Assembly (NCBI RefSeq): GCF_000188155.2
Contig: NZ_KE124774.1
Span: 904,736-968,735, forward strand
Reading direction: 5' to 3'
Length of the DNA stretch: 64,000 nucleotides
DNA from: Methylocystis sp. ATCC 49242
Lineage (GTDB): Bacteria; Pseudomonadota; Alphaproteobacteria; Rhizobiales; Beijerinckiaceae
The notes under the pieces were generated by a model. That model saw only the letters and a program-made list of their open reading frames with translations, did no database searches and was not told the origin of the DNA. The position numbers and the translations under genes were made by a program. Shown here piece by piece: positions 8,556-19,464 of the stretch (position 1 is the first letter of the stretch; every line of letters begins with the position of its first letter).

Positions 8556-9812
8556 TCACGAGAAAAGTTTCTGAGCCTTAAGCAAAGCCTCGGCCAGCCG
8601 ATCGATCTCCTCGCGCGTATTGTAAAGCGCGAAGGAGGCGCGGCAGGTCGAGGTCACGCCGAAATGCGACAGCAGCGGCATGGCGCAATGCGTGCCGGCG
8701 CGCACCGCGACGCCCGAACGGTCGATGATCGTCGCAATGTCGTGCGCGTGCGCAGCCGCCATGTCGAAAGAAAGGATCGGCCCCTTGTCCGGCGCGCGGC
8801 CGAAAATGCGGAGCCCCTCGATCTCCGAGAGACGCTGATGCGCATAGGCCGTAAGGCCCGCCTCATAGGCGCGGATCGCGCCGCGGCCGATGCTTTCCAT
8901 ATAATCCAGCGCCGCGGCGAGTCCGACCGCCTGCGCGATCGGGGGCGTGCCGGCCTCGAAGCGATGCGGCGGCGCGTTGTAGGTCACGGTGTCGCGCGTG
9001 ACGGTTTCGATCATCTCGCCGCCGCCGGCAAAGGGCGGCAGATTTTCGAGCCACTTCCGTTTGCCGTAAAGCGCGCCAATGCCCGTGGGCCCGTAAAGCT
9101 TGTGTCCCGTGACGATGTAGAAATCGACATCCAGCGCGCGAACGTCGACATCGAGATGCACCGCGCCCTGCGAACCGTCGACGACCAGCGGAACGCCATG
9201 CGCATGGGCGATGCGCGCGACCTCCGCAATCGGCGTCGGCCACGCAACCACATTGGACATATGCGTCAACGTGACGATCTTCGTTCGCTCGGTGAACATG
9301 TTCCGGAAGGCGTCGAGATCGAAGCGCCCGTCCTCGTCCACCTCGATCCATTTCAGCACGGCGCCCTTGCGTTCGCGCAGGAAATGCCAGGGAACGATGT
9401 TGGAGTGATGCTCCGTGAGCGAGAGGATGATCTCGTCGCCCTCGCCTATGTGCGCGAGCCCGTAAGATGCGGCGACGAGGTTCAGCGCCTCGGTGGCGCC
9501 GCGCGTGAAGATGATCTCGTCGGTCGACTCGGCGTTGAGAAAGCGACGCATGGTCTCGCGCGCGCCCTCATAGGCGTCCGTCGCCGCGTTGGCGAGGTAA
9601 TGCAGGCCGCGATGGACGTTGGCGTATTCGTGCTCGTAGAAATGCGTCAGCCGCTCGATCACCGCGCGCGGCTTCTGCGCCGAGGCGGCATTGTCGAGAT
9701 AGGCGAGCGGCTTGCCATAGGGACGCTCCGCGAGAATTGGGAAATCCGCGCGGATCGCCTCCACGTCATAGGCTGTTTCGGGAGGACGCACTGCGTGAGC
9801 GATCTGGTTCAT
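8556..9812 (-). CDS. sufS: SufS group II cysteine desulfurase
   Basis: PLP-dependent enzyme that removes sulfur from L-cysteine as a persulfide for Fe-S assembly. From the ATG at 9812 it has 418 residues. The PLP lysine is in VTGHKLYGP (about residue 238) and the persulfide cysteine in RAGTHCAMPLL (about 376), the short group II active-site loop typical of SufS. The start at 9812 is preferred over 9836 because it has GGAGG eight bases upstream and makes an ATGA overlap with sufD. No sufE is visible in the window. Confidence 0.96.
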   Translation of the reverse strand: MNQIAHAVRPPETAYDVEAIRADFPILAERPYGKPLAYLDNAASAQKPRAVIERLTHFYEHEYANVHRGLHYLANAATDAYEGARETMRRFLNAESTDEIIFTRGATEALNLVAASYGLAHIGEGDEIILSLTEHHSNIVPWHFLRERKGAVLKWIEVDEDGRFDLDAFRNMFTERTKIVTLTHMSNVVAWPTPIAEVARIAHAHGVPLVVDGSQGAVHLDVDVRALDVDFYIVTGHKLYGPTGIGALYGKRKWLENLPPFAGGGEMIETVTRDTVTYNAPPHRFEAGTPPIAQAVGLAAALDYMESIGRGAIRAYEAGLTAYAHQRLSEIEGLRIFGRAPDKGPILSFDMAAAHAHDIATIIDRSGVAVRAGTHCAMPLLSHFGVTSTCRASFALYNTREEIDRLAEALLKAQKLFS

Positions 9813-11101
9813 CGCGTAATCCTCCGCGACAGCCACGCCGATATTCTCTCCGCGAAAAACGCTTGCAGCGCGTCGTCGTCGAGTCCCTCCATCGCCTCAT
9901 TGGCGAAGGCCTCGATCAGGAGCGCCTCGGCCTCGCGGCGCGGCAGCCCGCGCGCCATGAGATAGAATAGCTGATCCTTGTCGAGCCGGCCGCATGTCGC
10001 GCCATGACTGCATTGCACGTCGTCCGCAAAGATTTCCAGCTCGGGCTTGTTGTTCATCGTCGCGCCGTCGGAGAGGAGCAGGCCCTTCGACTGCATGGCG
10101 CCGTCGGTCTTCTGCGCGCCGGGACGCACGACGATCCTGCCCTGGAACACGCCGACGCTCTGTTCGTCGAGAATGTTGCGGAAGCGCTCGCGGCTCTCGC
10201 CATTCGGTTTGGCTTGATCGACGACGAGAGTCGTGTCCGCATGTTGCCGGCCCCGTGCGAGCGTCGCGCCATTCAACGCGATATGCGCCCGTTCTCCGTC
10301 GAGCCGCGCGAAAATTTGGCGACGCAGCAGCCCGGCGCCCTCGATGAGCGCGTAGGATTTTACTGTCGCGCCTTCGTCGAGATGCGCGAGGAGGCTCATT
10401 ACGCGCACGGCCTGCTCGGCGGCCCCCGACACGTGGCTGACGAGATCGAGCGCAGCGCCGGCAGCCAGCCGCAAGATCAATGTTTGATTGTCCTGCGCGG
10501 GCGCATTTGCGAGCGCCCCGACTGTCTCTATGAGCGTCGCGCGCGCGCCCTTGCCGACGAGCGCGAGCGAACGCGAAAATGTCGATTGCGCAGCGTCCGT
10601 AGAGACGAAACTTGCGAGCTCGATCGCACGCTCGATCACGGCGCCGGGCGCAATGCGCAGCACCACGCCGTCCTGCATCAGGGCAGCGTTGAGCGACACC
10701 ATCGCGTCGTCGGCGCCGACGTCGGCGCTCGCCAGCGCGTCCATGACCTGTGGATCGCTTTGCGCGAGCGCGTCGCGCAGCGACTGGGCGACGACGCCTT
10801 CCGGCAGGCGGGCGACGTCGGAAAGATCGGGACGAAACACGCCGTCGAGAATCACCAGACGCAGCGAGTCGTGCGCCCGCTCCAGCGACGGCGCGGCGCG
10901 GGAGGCGGCGGCGATGGGCGCGGGCTTCGCCAACGCGGCCTTGATATCGGTGTAATGCCACGCCTCTACGCGGCGGTTCGGCAGGCCTTTGCGCGAGAAG
11001 TCGTCCCACGCCGCTTCGCGCAGACGCGGCGCGCCCTTTTCGCGCATTTCCTCATAGAAGGAGGAGAGCGCCGCCTCGGCTTCTGTCGCGAGCTTCACCA
11101 T
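9809..11101 (-). CDS. sufD: SufD, Fe-S scaffold complex subunit
   Basis: Beta-helical partner of SufB in the SufBC2D scaffold. At 430 residues from MVKLATEAE it has the typical divergent N-terminus, a central beta-helix, and the conserved C-terminal block CSHGATCGRLDKDQLFYLMARG with the His/Cys region found in SufD. An upstream alternative start (11125) would overlap sufC; the ATG at 11101 is four bases from the sufC stop. It overlaps sufS by four bases. Confidence 0.96.
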   Translation of the reverse strand: MVKLATEAEAALSSFYEEMREKGAPRLREAAWDDFSRKGLPNRRVEAWHYTDIKAALAKPAPIAAASRAAPSLERAHDSLRLVILDGVFRPDLSDVARLPEGVVAQSLRDALAQSDPQVMDALASADVGADDAMVSLNAALMQDGVVLRIAPGAVIERAIELASFVSTDAAQSTFSRSLALVGKGARATLIETVGALANAPAQDNQTLILRLAAGAALDLVSHVSGAAEQAVRVMSLLAHLDEGATVKSYALIEGAGLLRRQIFARLDGERAHIALNGATLARGRQHADTTLVVDQAKPNGESRERFRNILDEQSVGVFQGRIVVRPGAQKTDGAMQSKGLLLSDGATMNNKPELEIFADDVQCSHGATCGRLDKDQLFYLMARGLPRREAEALLIEAFANEAMEGLDDDALQAFFAERISAWLSRRITR

Positions 11102-11105
11102 CGGG

Positions 11106-11858
11106 CTACGCCGCCTCTTCCGCAATGTAGTCCTGATAGCCGCGCTCTTCGAGTTCGAGCGCTAGCTCCGGCCCGCCGCTGCGCTGGATGCGGCCTTGCG
11201 CCATCACATGCACCGTATCCGGCTTGATGTAATCGAGCAGCCGCTGATAATGCGTGATGACGAGGAAGGAGCGCTCCGGCGAGCGCAGCGCGTTGACGCC
11301 CTCCGACACGACGCGGAGCGCGTCGATGTCGAGCCCCGAGTCGGTCTCGTCGAGGATGCCGACGCGCGGTTCGAGCAGCGCCATCTGCAATACTTCCATG
11401 CGCTTCTTCTCGCCGCCAGAGAAGCCGGAGTTCAGCGGACGGCGAAGCATTTCCTGAGAGACGCCGAGCCTGGCGGAAGCCTCGCGCACGCGCTTCATGA
11501 AGTCGGGCGTCTGCAATTCCGGCTCGCCGCGCGACCGGCGCTGGGCGTTCATCGCCGCCTTGAGAAAGGTCATGGTCGCGACGCCGGGAATTTCGACCGG
11601 ATACTGGAAGGCGAGAAACAGGCCGCGCGCGGCGCGCTCATGCGGCTCGAGTTCGAGAATGTTCTCGCCGTTGAGCAACACCTCGCCCTCGGTGATTTCA
11701 TAGCCTTCGCGGCCCGCGATCACATAGGAGAGCGTCGATTTGCCGGTGCCGTTCGGCCCCATGACGGCCGCGACCTCGCCGGATTTTATGGTCAGCGTAA
11801 GACCCTTCAGGATTTTCCTGTCGCCGACCGAGACGTGGAGATTCTTGATTTCGAGCAT
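11106..11858 (-). CDS. sufC: SufC, Fe-S assembly ABC ATPase
   Basis: Cytosolic ABC-type ATPase that energises the SufBCD scaffold. The 250-residue protein shows Walker A GPNGTGKST, the Suf-type signature FSGGEKKRMEVLQ, and Walker B GILDETDSGLDID. It lies between sufB (49-bp gap) and sufD (four-base gap), in the usual order. Confidence 0.97.
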   Translation of the reverse strand: MLEIKNLHVSVGDRKILKGLTLTIKSGEVAAVMGPNGTGKSTLSYVIAGREGYEITEGEVLLNGENILELEPHERAARGLFLAFQYPVEIPGVATMTFLKAAMNAQRRSRGEPELQTPDFMKRVREASARLGVSQEMLRRPLNSGFSGGEKKRMEVLQMALLEPRVGILDETDSGLDIDALRVVSEGVNALRSPERSFLVITHYQRLLDYIKPDTVHVMAQGRIQRSGGPELALELEERGYQDYIAEEAA

Positions 11859-11907
11859 TGCAAGTTTCCGGTTCAGAGCGTTGCGAGCGAAGCGGACGAG
11901 AGAGGCC

Positions 11908-13377
<1,470 letters not shown>

Positions 13378-13434
13378 TTCTCTTTCTCCTCGTCACGACG
13401 GGTTCAAGGCCCGCCGGCCGATCGGTCCGCCGTT

Positions 13435-14589
13435 CTAGGCGATGGATCGCCGCGACCTCAATCGGTGCACGACTTTCGCAAGAACCATTCCAAACTGTTC
13501 TACATCCTCTTTGCGCGAAGACCAACCCAGACTGACGCGCAAAGCTACTTTTTCTGTCGCCCCCATCGCCGCAAGGACGTGGGATTCCCGCACTTTCCCC
13601 GACGAACAGGCCGAACCGCTCGACACCGCAACCCCTTCGAGATCCAGCGACATCAGCAGCGTCTGGGCGCTGAGGCCGGGAATCGCGAAAGCGCTCGTGT
13701 TCGCCGTCCGGGGGGCTTCCGCCCCGAAAAACCGCGTTTCCGGCGCGATTTGCGCGATCTGCGATTCGATCAGGCCGCGCAATTCGCCGAGTCGCGGATT
13801 TTCCTTGCCCGTCGCCGAGAGCGCCGCCTCGAAAGCCGCCGCAAAGCCGGCGATCGCGGCGACATTCTCTGTTCCTGCACGGCGGCCGAACTCCTGCCCG
13901 CCGCCGCGTAATAGCTTGTCGGATATGTGGAGTTCGTCGCGCGCGACGGCAAGCGCCCCGGCCCCCGCAGGCCCGCCGAGCTTGTGAGAGGAAAAGAACA
14001 AAAGATCAGCGCCAGTTGTCGCAAATGTCGTCTCGATCCGACTGATCGCCTGCGTCGCATCGCAAATCAGCACCCCGCCCGCCGCATGGACACGCTCGGC
14101 CGCCTCCCGGACCGGCTGGATGACTCCGGTTTCATTATTGACGAGTTGCAACGCAAGCATCAGGCGCTTGCCGGGGTGGCGGGCGAGCGCGGCGTCGAGT
14201 GCGTCCAGCGAAAGCTGACCCCGGGGCGTGAGTGGGACCGATTCCACCGCCGAGGAGGGGAAACGATGGCCCTGCAGCACCGCCGCGTGCTCACCCGCGC
14301 CCACGAGCAACAGGTCGAACGGCGCGGTCTCCTTCCCCCGCTGGAGCATTGGCGTCAGCGCCAGATTGGCGGCCTCGGTCGCGCCGCTGGTGAAGGTGAC
14401 ATTGCGCCGCGCCGTCCCGATTCCCTGCGCGATTCGGCTCCGGGCGCTCTCCAGTAGCGCCTTGGCCGCCCGACCCTCGGCGTGGACGGAGGACGGATTG
14501 CCGAGCGTCTCCATCGCCGCAAGCGCCGCCTCCCGCGCCTCGGGACGAAGGGGTGATGTGGCGTTGTGGTCGAGATAGATGCGCATCAT
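13435..14589 (-). CDS. NifS/IscS-like group I cysteine desulfurase
   Basis: Second cysteine desulfurase of the suf operon. At 384 residues it starts MRIYLDHNATSPLRPEA, has the PLP lysine in SSHKLGGPAGAG (Lys203) and the catalytic cysteine in SSGSACSSGK (Cys328) on the long flexible loop that marks group I (NifS/IscS) enzymes. Two ATGs (14589, 14586) open the gene. It is the first suf gene on this strand, 57 bp before sufB. Alphaproteobacterial suf operons commonly carry such a desulfurase after an IscR-type regulator, but no regulator gene is present here. Confidence 0.93.
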   Translation of the reverse strand: MMRIYLDHNATSPLRPEAREAALAAMETLGNPSSVHAEGRAAKALLESARSRIAQGIGTARRNVTFTSGATEAANLALTPMLQRGKETAPFDLLLVGAGEHAAVLQGHRFPSSAVESVPLTPRGQLSLDALDAALARHPGKRLMLALQLVNNETGVIQPVREAAERVHAAGGVLICDATQAISRIETTFATTGADLLFFSSHKLGGPAGAGALAVARDELHISDKLLRGGGQEFGRRAGTENVAAIAGFAAAFEAALSATGKENPRLGELRGLIESQIAQIAPETRFFGAEAPRTANTSAFAIPGLSAQTLLMSLDLEGVAVSSGSACSSGKVRESHVLAAMGATEKVALRVSLGWSSRKEDVEQFGMVLAKVVHRLRSRRSIA

Positions 14590-14642
14590 GCGGGAGATTT
14601 AGCCGCTGGCGCCGCAATATGGGAGAGGCCGCCCTCGCCCCA

Positions 14643-15698
14643 TCAGGAAAAACGCAGGCGCCGCCCCAGCCAGAACCCGAGGCGCTGCGCCAGCATCGCG
14701 AGCCCGAGCAGGCCGGCCAGCGAGGCGAAAATCGCATTGGCCGCCGTGACGGCGAGCGCTCCCAGCCCGAGCGCCGAACGCCCGAGCGTAGCGAGGATGG
14801 CGCGGGTCTTGCCCCCCTTCACGGCCGCGAGGCGGGCCGCCTTCCGCACTTGCGCGCCGTCTTCCGCGAGGGCGAGAACCTGATTTGCGCCACGCGCCCC
14901 GGCCTGACGGTAGAGAACCGCCGCGTCTTCGCCAAGCGCGCGGAACGTCGCCAGAGCGCCCGGCCGCACGACGCGCGCGGCCGCAGCCCGGCTTGCGGCG
15001 AGATCAAGTTTCACTGCAGCGGCGAGCCCGGCTGTGAGCGCTTCGCGGTCGATCGCCCTGGCGGCCGTTCGGGCCAGGGCCGACGCCAAAGGGCGCGTCA
15101 GGCGCCCCGTCTTCTGAGCGGTCTTGACCAGGGTCAATCCCCCACGCGCCGGCAACACCGCGCCGACGCTGCTCCAGGCGGCCGCGCTTAGCACGAGACC
15201 CGTAGCGGCGAGGCCGATCACCAGCTCGTCCGCCTTCTCGCCTCGCGCCAGCTTCGCCGCCTCGTTCCAAAGGTCGCGGGCGTCGCCGTAGCCTGTAAGA
15301 TCACCCGCCAGCGCGCCGGCGAAAGCGGCGCCGCTGTCGCGGTTTCCATGCACGAAGCCCTGCGCGAATTCCTCGAGGACTTTGCCGCCGGCGCCCGCGC
15401 GCAATTCCTCCAGACGCTCGTTCTGGGCGGCGCTGGGAGCAAACCCGCGCTCGGCGCCGAGTTCGATGAAACTCGCCGCCAGGTCCTCGTCTCGCGATAC
15501 AAGCGCCGCATCGAGTTCCTCGGAAAAGCGTGCGGGCGTCAGGGACTTGTCGAGCTGCGCGTCAGTCAGGGCCGCGGGATCGTCGGCCGCACGAAGCATG
15601 CGCCAGCCATCGAGGGCGGGGGTGAAATTGATCGTCGCCAGCACAAGGAGCGCGACGGTAAGTAAGCTCAACGAAACGAGGATGAGTTTCCGGGCCAT
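14643..15698 (-). CDS. Predicted membrane protein, function unknown
   Basis: This 351-residue Ala/Leu-rich protein starts at MARKLILVSLSLLTVALLVL, an N-terminal membrane anchor. The start at 15698 is used because the longer reading frame would run through the terminator at 15805-15840. The middle is helical with a hydrophobic stretch (ELVIGLAATGLVLSAAAWSS), and the C-terminus has further membrane segments (LGALAVTAANAIFASLAGLLGLA) and a basic end. No family was recognised. It ends 53 bases before the NifS-like gene on the same strand, so read-through into suf is possible. Confidence 0.7.
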   Translation of the reverse strand: MARKLILVSLSLLTVALLVLATINFTPALDGWRMLRAADDPAALTDAQLDKSLTPARFSEELDAALVSRDEDLAASFIELGAERGFAPSAAQNERLEELRAGAGGKVLEEFAQGFVHGNRDSGAAFAGALAGDLTGYGDARDLWNEAAKLARGEKADELVIGLAATGLVLSAAAWSSVGAVLPARGGLTLVKTAQKTGRLTRPLASALARTAARAIDREALTAGLAAAVKLDLAASRAAAARVVRPGALATFRALGEDAAVLYRQAGARGANQVLALAEDGAQVRKAARLAAVKGGKTRAILATLGRSALGLGALAVTAANAIFASLAGLLGLAMLAQRLGFWLGRRLRFS

Positions 15699-15804
15699 GC
15701 GTAAGATGTGGGGACCGCGCGGGAGCCGCGGTAGTCCCCCGACAGATCCGGTCGGACAGGCGTTCGATCGAAAGGTCAGTTCAGCATCGCTGGCCGGCAT
15801 CCCG

Positions 15805-15840
15805 AAAAAAGCCGCCGCCTGCTCACGTCAGGCGACGGCT
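15805..15840 (-). terminator. Rho-independent terminator of the 15878-16582 gene
   Basis: Read on the minus strand, AGCCGTCGCCTG pairs (with one G:U-type mismatch) with CAGGCGGCGGCT and is followed by TTTTTT. This is a typical intrinsic terminator about 37 bases past the stop of the secreted-protein gene. Confidence 0.88.
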
Positions 15841-15877
15841 GTCCTGTTTCGGCTGTTACGCAGGCGGCCCGAGCGCT

Positions 15878-16582
15878 TTACTTGTTCGTCACCCTAAACA
15901 CGCTCGTAGACGTCGCGTTTTCCCTCGTAAACACATAAACATTCGTGTTTACCGACAGATAGTTCAGAAACACATTCGCAAAGCCGGACCCCAGCGAGGC
16001 GACATTCGCGGTCGAGATCGTCCGGAGGTCGATCTGTGTCCAGCGGTCGACGCTCCCGATCGGCGCAGCCGGATCGAATGCAAACGTCCATACCTTGAAC
16101 CCCGTGGGGAAATTCATCGTGTATGTCGTTTTCATCATTGAAACGAGCATTCTTCCGGGAAGCGACTGCGGAAGGCCCACCATTGCGACGGTCGGCGCCG
16201 GGCAAACATTGTTTAGCCCAGTAGCCGGATTCAAAATCTTGCAGTCAGCGAGGACCGTCTGTCCGGCAGCCGGGAGCAACTCCTTCGAGACGATCGCGCC
16301 CGCGGGACCCAGGATTGTTATCGCGGCCTTCGGCGGGAGCGTTGTCGGGGAAGTCAGGGTAGAAGCGTTGGTTATCGCATAAAATTGCTGCGTTACGGCC
16401 GTCGCTGGCGACGCGGGGCCAAAAGTGTAGTTTAGAGCCCAGCCGGCAGGCGGAGTGGCGACGTAACCTGCAAGCGCCGAGTCATTTGCGGCAAAGAGTT
16501 TCGTCTTTCTCACGCCTGCCGCCTGCGCGGCGCAGGTCATCAGCAGCAAGCCAGACACGACGACAAAGCGCATTTTCATCAT
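15878..16582 (-). CDS. Secreted protein of unknown function
   Basis: The protein is 234 residues from the ATG at 16582, which has GAGGGGG just upstream; it begins with a signal peptide (MRFVVVSGLLLMTCAAQAAG). The mature part is beta-rich with many Thr/Ser/Asn and just two cysteines (in LADCKIL and NNVCPAP), likely disulfide-bonded. It ends FTRENATSTSVFRVTNK. No family was recognised. With its own ribosome site and a strong terminator it is a monocistronic unit, divergent from the hydrolase at 16826. Lower bias toward GC-ending codons than neighbours is suggested by the text but was not computed. Confidence 0.75.
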   Translation of the reverse strand: MMKMRFVVVSGLLLMTCAAQAAGVRKTKLFAANDSALAGYVATPPAGWALNYTFGPASPATAVTQQFYAITNASTLTSPTTLPPKAAITILGPAGAIVSKELLPAAGQTVLADCKILNPATGLNNVCPAPTVAMVGLPQSLPGRMLVSMMKTTYTMNFPTGFKVWTFAFDPAAPIGSVDRWTQIDLRTISTANVASLGSGFANVFLNYLSVNTNVYVFTRENATSTSVFRVTNK

Positions 16583-16825
16583 AAGCCCCCTCAATCTGAA
16601 AATATTTCTGTTGCGGTCACCAAGGCGGGGCCCAAAAGCGGAAAAAGCCGACTCGGCTCGGTCCCAAGGCCCACGCGCTCCCGGAGTCTGCCACACCCCA
16701 GCTAAGCTTTAAAGTGGCCCCCGATGCGGCTCGCTTACTGATCGGCCGATGACGAAATTCCTTGCAATTCACACGCCCCCGCGTGCTAGAACGCGCGCCT
16801 GCCCTTTTTCCACAGGGATTTCCAA

Positions 16826-17500
16826 ATGCCCGAAGTCATCTTCACCGGTCCGGCCGGCCGGCTGGAAGGCCGGTTCCATCAGTCCGCCACCCGCGGGGCG
16901 CCGATCGCCATCGTGCTGCATCCGCATCCCCAGTTCGGCGGGACGATGAACAACCAGATCGTCTACCATCTTTATTACGCCTTCGCGGAGCGAGGTTTCT
17001 CCGTGCTGCGGTTCAATTTCCGGGGCGTTGGCCGCTCGCAGGGCTCTTTCGACCACGGCTCGGGCGAACTCTCCGACGCCGCCGCCGCGCTTGACTGGGC
17101 GCAAGCCGTCAACCCCGAGGCGCGCGCCTGCTGGATCGCCGGTGTCTCTTTCGGGTCATGGATCGGCATGCAGTTGCTCATGCGCCGGCCGGAGATCGAG
17201 GGTTTCGTCTCGGTCGCCCCGCCGGCGAACAGATTCGATTTCTCCTTCCTCGCGCCCTGCCCGTCCTCGGGCCTCTTCATCCACGGCGACCAGGACCGCG
17301 TGGCGCCTCTGAAGGAAGTGACGGGGCTGATCGAGAAGCTCAAGACGCAGAAGGGCATCCTCATCGAGCACGCGGTGGTCGAGGGCGCCAACCACTTCTT
17401 CGAGAACAAGGTCGAGCCGCTGATCGCCCATGTCGACGCCTATCTCGACAAGCGCCTGGGCAATCCGCCGCGCATCGCCATTCCCGCGCGCGGCGACTGA
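16826..17500 (+). CDS. Alpha/beta hydrolase
   Basis: A 224-residue compact alpha/beta hydrolase. HPHPQFGGTMNN forms the oxyanion/N-terminal signature, the nucleophile elbow is GVSFGSW, the acid is in IHGDQDRV, and the catalytic His in GANHFF. This dienelactone-hydrolase-like subgroup is widespread in alphaproteobacteria with no defined substrate. AGGGA lies about eight bases before the ATG. It has no clear operon partner. Confidence 0.9.
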   Translation: MPEVIFTGPAGRLEGRFHQSATRGAPIAIVLHPHPQFGGTMNNQIVYHLYYAFAERGFSVLRFNFRGVGRSQGSFDHGSGELSDAAAALDWAQAVNPEARACWIAGVSFGSWIGMQLLMRRPEIEGFVSVAPPANRFDFSFLAPCPSSGLFIHGDQDRVAPLKEVTGLIEKLKTQKGILIEHAVVEGANHFFENKVEPLIAHVDAYLDKRLGNPPRIAIPARGD

Positions 17501-17527
17501 AGACGTCGCGAGCCTTCGGGCTCGCGA

Positions 17528-18163
17528 TCACCCCACCTTCGCCAGAAGCCTCGGAACGATCTCTTTCTCGATCGTTTCCTCGTCGAGCGGATCATAGGTC
17601 GACCACTCGACGACGGGTCCCGGTCCCACGACAAAAGTCGCCGGCACGCCCCGGGCCCCGAGCGCGCGCTGCAGATAAGACCGCTCGTCGGCGCCGACGG
17701 CGACGAAGGGATTTCCATGCCTCGCCAGAAAATATCTGGCGCGTTCGGGCGGATCCTTTACATCCGCGCCGTAAATCGGCGCGAGATTGCGCTTCGCCAG
17801 CGCCATCAACAGCGGATGCTCCGCCCGGCAGCTCGGGCACCAGGACGCCCAGACATTCAAAAGCGAGCGTTTCCCCGCGAGATCGGCGCTGGAGAAACCC
17901 GGCACGGGCTTGCCCTCGGCGTCGAGCAGGCCCGGCACGGCCGCAAGCTCGAACTTCCCGATCGAGAAGGGATTGAAGAGCCGCGCCGAAATATCCTTCT
18001 TCTTCCAGACATGTTCGACGACGGCGCCGCCGGCGCCCAGAGCCGTGACGCCCATCGCACCGAGCAAGAGGCTGCGTCGTGTGGCGAACCATTCGCGGGG
18101 GCGGTTCTGCGGTGGGCTATGCGTCGGCATCGAAACGGCTCCGGCTCCGCTTCGATCACTCAT
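17528..18163 (-). CDS. TlpA/CcmG-like thiol-disulfide oxidoreductase
   Basis: Periplasm-facing thioredoxin-fold protein of 211 residues. An N-terminal signal anchor at ~30-50 is preceded by TRRSLLL, which could be a Tat-like motif. The redox site is WASWCPSC (Cys109, Cys112), with cis-Pro in RGVPATF (Pro174). Length and the EHPLL segment suit CcmG/DsbE, the reductant of apocytochrome c, but no other ccm gene is near, so a general TlpA-like role is equally possible. Confidence 0.87.
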   Translation of the reverse strand: MSDRSGAGAVSMPTHSPPQNRPREWFATRRSLLLGAMGVTALGAGGAVVEHVWKKKDISARLFNPFSIGKFELAAVPGLLDAEGKPVPGFSSADLAGKRSLLNVWASWCPSCRAEHPLLMALAKRNLAPIYGADVKDPPERARYFLARHGNPFVAVGADERSYLQRALGARGVPATFVVGPGPVVEWSTYDPLDEETIEKEIVPRLLAKVG

Positions 18164-18217
18164 TGCCGAGAATGATGAATTTATCGTTGGCGAAATCTCA
18201 GACGCGCAGCTTTTCCA

Positions 18218-19330
18218 TCAGTCGTCCGGCGCCCGCGCCAGCACGCCGCCGGGCAAGGCCGATGGCGCGCCGGTCGTTGTCGGGAATGTGAGCGGCAATC
18301 CCTCCAGAACCCGCGCGGCGAGATAGGCGAAGGCTTGCGCCTCCATGGAGTCGGCGGACCAGCCGACGGCGTCGGCCGTCGTGACCTTGCACGGCAGGCG
18401 CATCACCAGTTCGCGCACGAGTATCGGATTGCGCGCGCCGCCGCCGCAGACGATGAGCAGTTGCGGCTGGTTCGGCAGATGCGGAAAAAGCCTCAGCACG
18501 GAAGCCGCCGTGAAGGCCGTGAGCGTCGCGGCGGCGTCCTCGGTCGAGAGCTTGCTCACGGCGTCGAGCGCAAAGGCGTTGCGGTCCAGAGACTTCGGCG
18601 GCGGCTGGTCGAAGAACGGATGCGCGAGCATGCGCAACAGCGCCGCCTCGTTCACCCGCCCCCGCGCCGCCATATGGCCATGGCGGTCGATTGGCGCGCC
18701 GGTGCGCTGGAGCATCAGATCGTCGATCAGCGCATTGCCGGGGCCGGTGTCGCAGGCGATGGGCTCCTCGCCGTCGGCCACATAGGTCACATTGGCGACG
18801 CCGCCGATATTGAGCAGCGCCACCTCGCCCTTCATGCCGCCGGCCATGACGAGCGCCCGGTGAAACACCGGCACGATCGGCGCGCCCTCCCCGCCTGCGG
18901 CGATGTCGGCGGCGCGGAAATCGTAAGCCACGTCAATGCCGAGGCGGTTCGCGAGCACCTGCCCGTCGCCGATCTGGATAGTGAGCTTCTGCTTGGGCCG
19001 ATGCAGCACGGTTTGGCCGTGGAAGCCGACGATATTGACGCCGCCGGCCTCGATCGCATTATCGCGCAGGAAGGTCTCGACCGCCTCCGCATGGCGGTCT
19101 GTCACCATCTTTTCCGCGAAAGCCAGCACGCCCGGCCGCGCGTCGCGGTCCTCCAGCGTCGCGGCCTCGGCGAGCGCATTGCGCAACAGCGCGCGGTCGG
19201 GATCGGTATAGGGATAGTGCCCCGTCGGCCCGAGCGTTATGGCCGCGTCGCCGTCCGTCTCGACGAGCGCGACGTCGACGCCGTCCATGGAGGTGCCGGA
19301 CATGAGGCCGATTGAGCGGTAGAGGGGCAA
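18218..19330 (-). CDS. anmK: Anhydro-N-acetylmuramic acid kinase
   Basis: Cytosolic kinase that opens and phosphorylates 1,6-anhydro-MurNAc to MurNAc-6-phosphate during cell-wall recycling. The 370-residue protein opens with the family signature GLMSGTSMDGVDVALVE, and carries GFHGQTV and CGGGARNPILV of the ASKHA ATPase fold. It is separated by 54 bases from the redoxin gene on the same strand. No murQ is seen in the window. Confidence 0.95.
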   Translation of the reverse strand: MPLYRSIGLMSGTSMDGVDVALVETDGDAAITLGPTGHYPYTDPDRALLRNALAEAATLEDRDARPGVLAFAEKMVTDRHAEAVETFLRDNAIEAGGVNIVGFHGQTVLHRPKQKLTIQIGDGQVLANRLGIDVAYDFRAADIAAGGEGAPIVPVFHRALVMAGGMKGEVALLNIGGVANVTYVADGEEPIACDTGPGNALIDDLMLQRTGAPIDRHGHMAARGRVNEAALLRMLAHPFFDQPPPKSLDRNAFALDAVSKLSTEDAAATLTAFTAASVLRLFPHLPNQPQLLIVCGGGARNPILVRELVMRLPCKVTTADAVGWSADSMEAQAFAYLAARVLEGLPLTFPTTTGAPSALPGGVLARAPDD

Positions 19331-19464
19331 AGGCGAATCTCCCGGTGCGACCGCAACAGATTACGCGATTTGCCCAACCGCGAGCGACGCCGACGCCCCC
19401 GGCGATCAAATTTTGGCCAAATCAGCGCGTCATTGGGAAAAAACCACGGCAATGGAGTTCTGAC

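Noticed and set aside
8433-9965. 510-codon plus-strand frame opposite sufS and sufT
   Set aside because: The minus strand encodes well-conserved Suf proteins; the frame has no recognisable domain.
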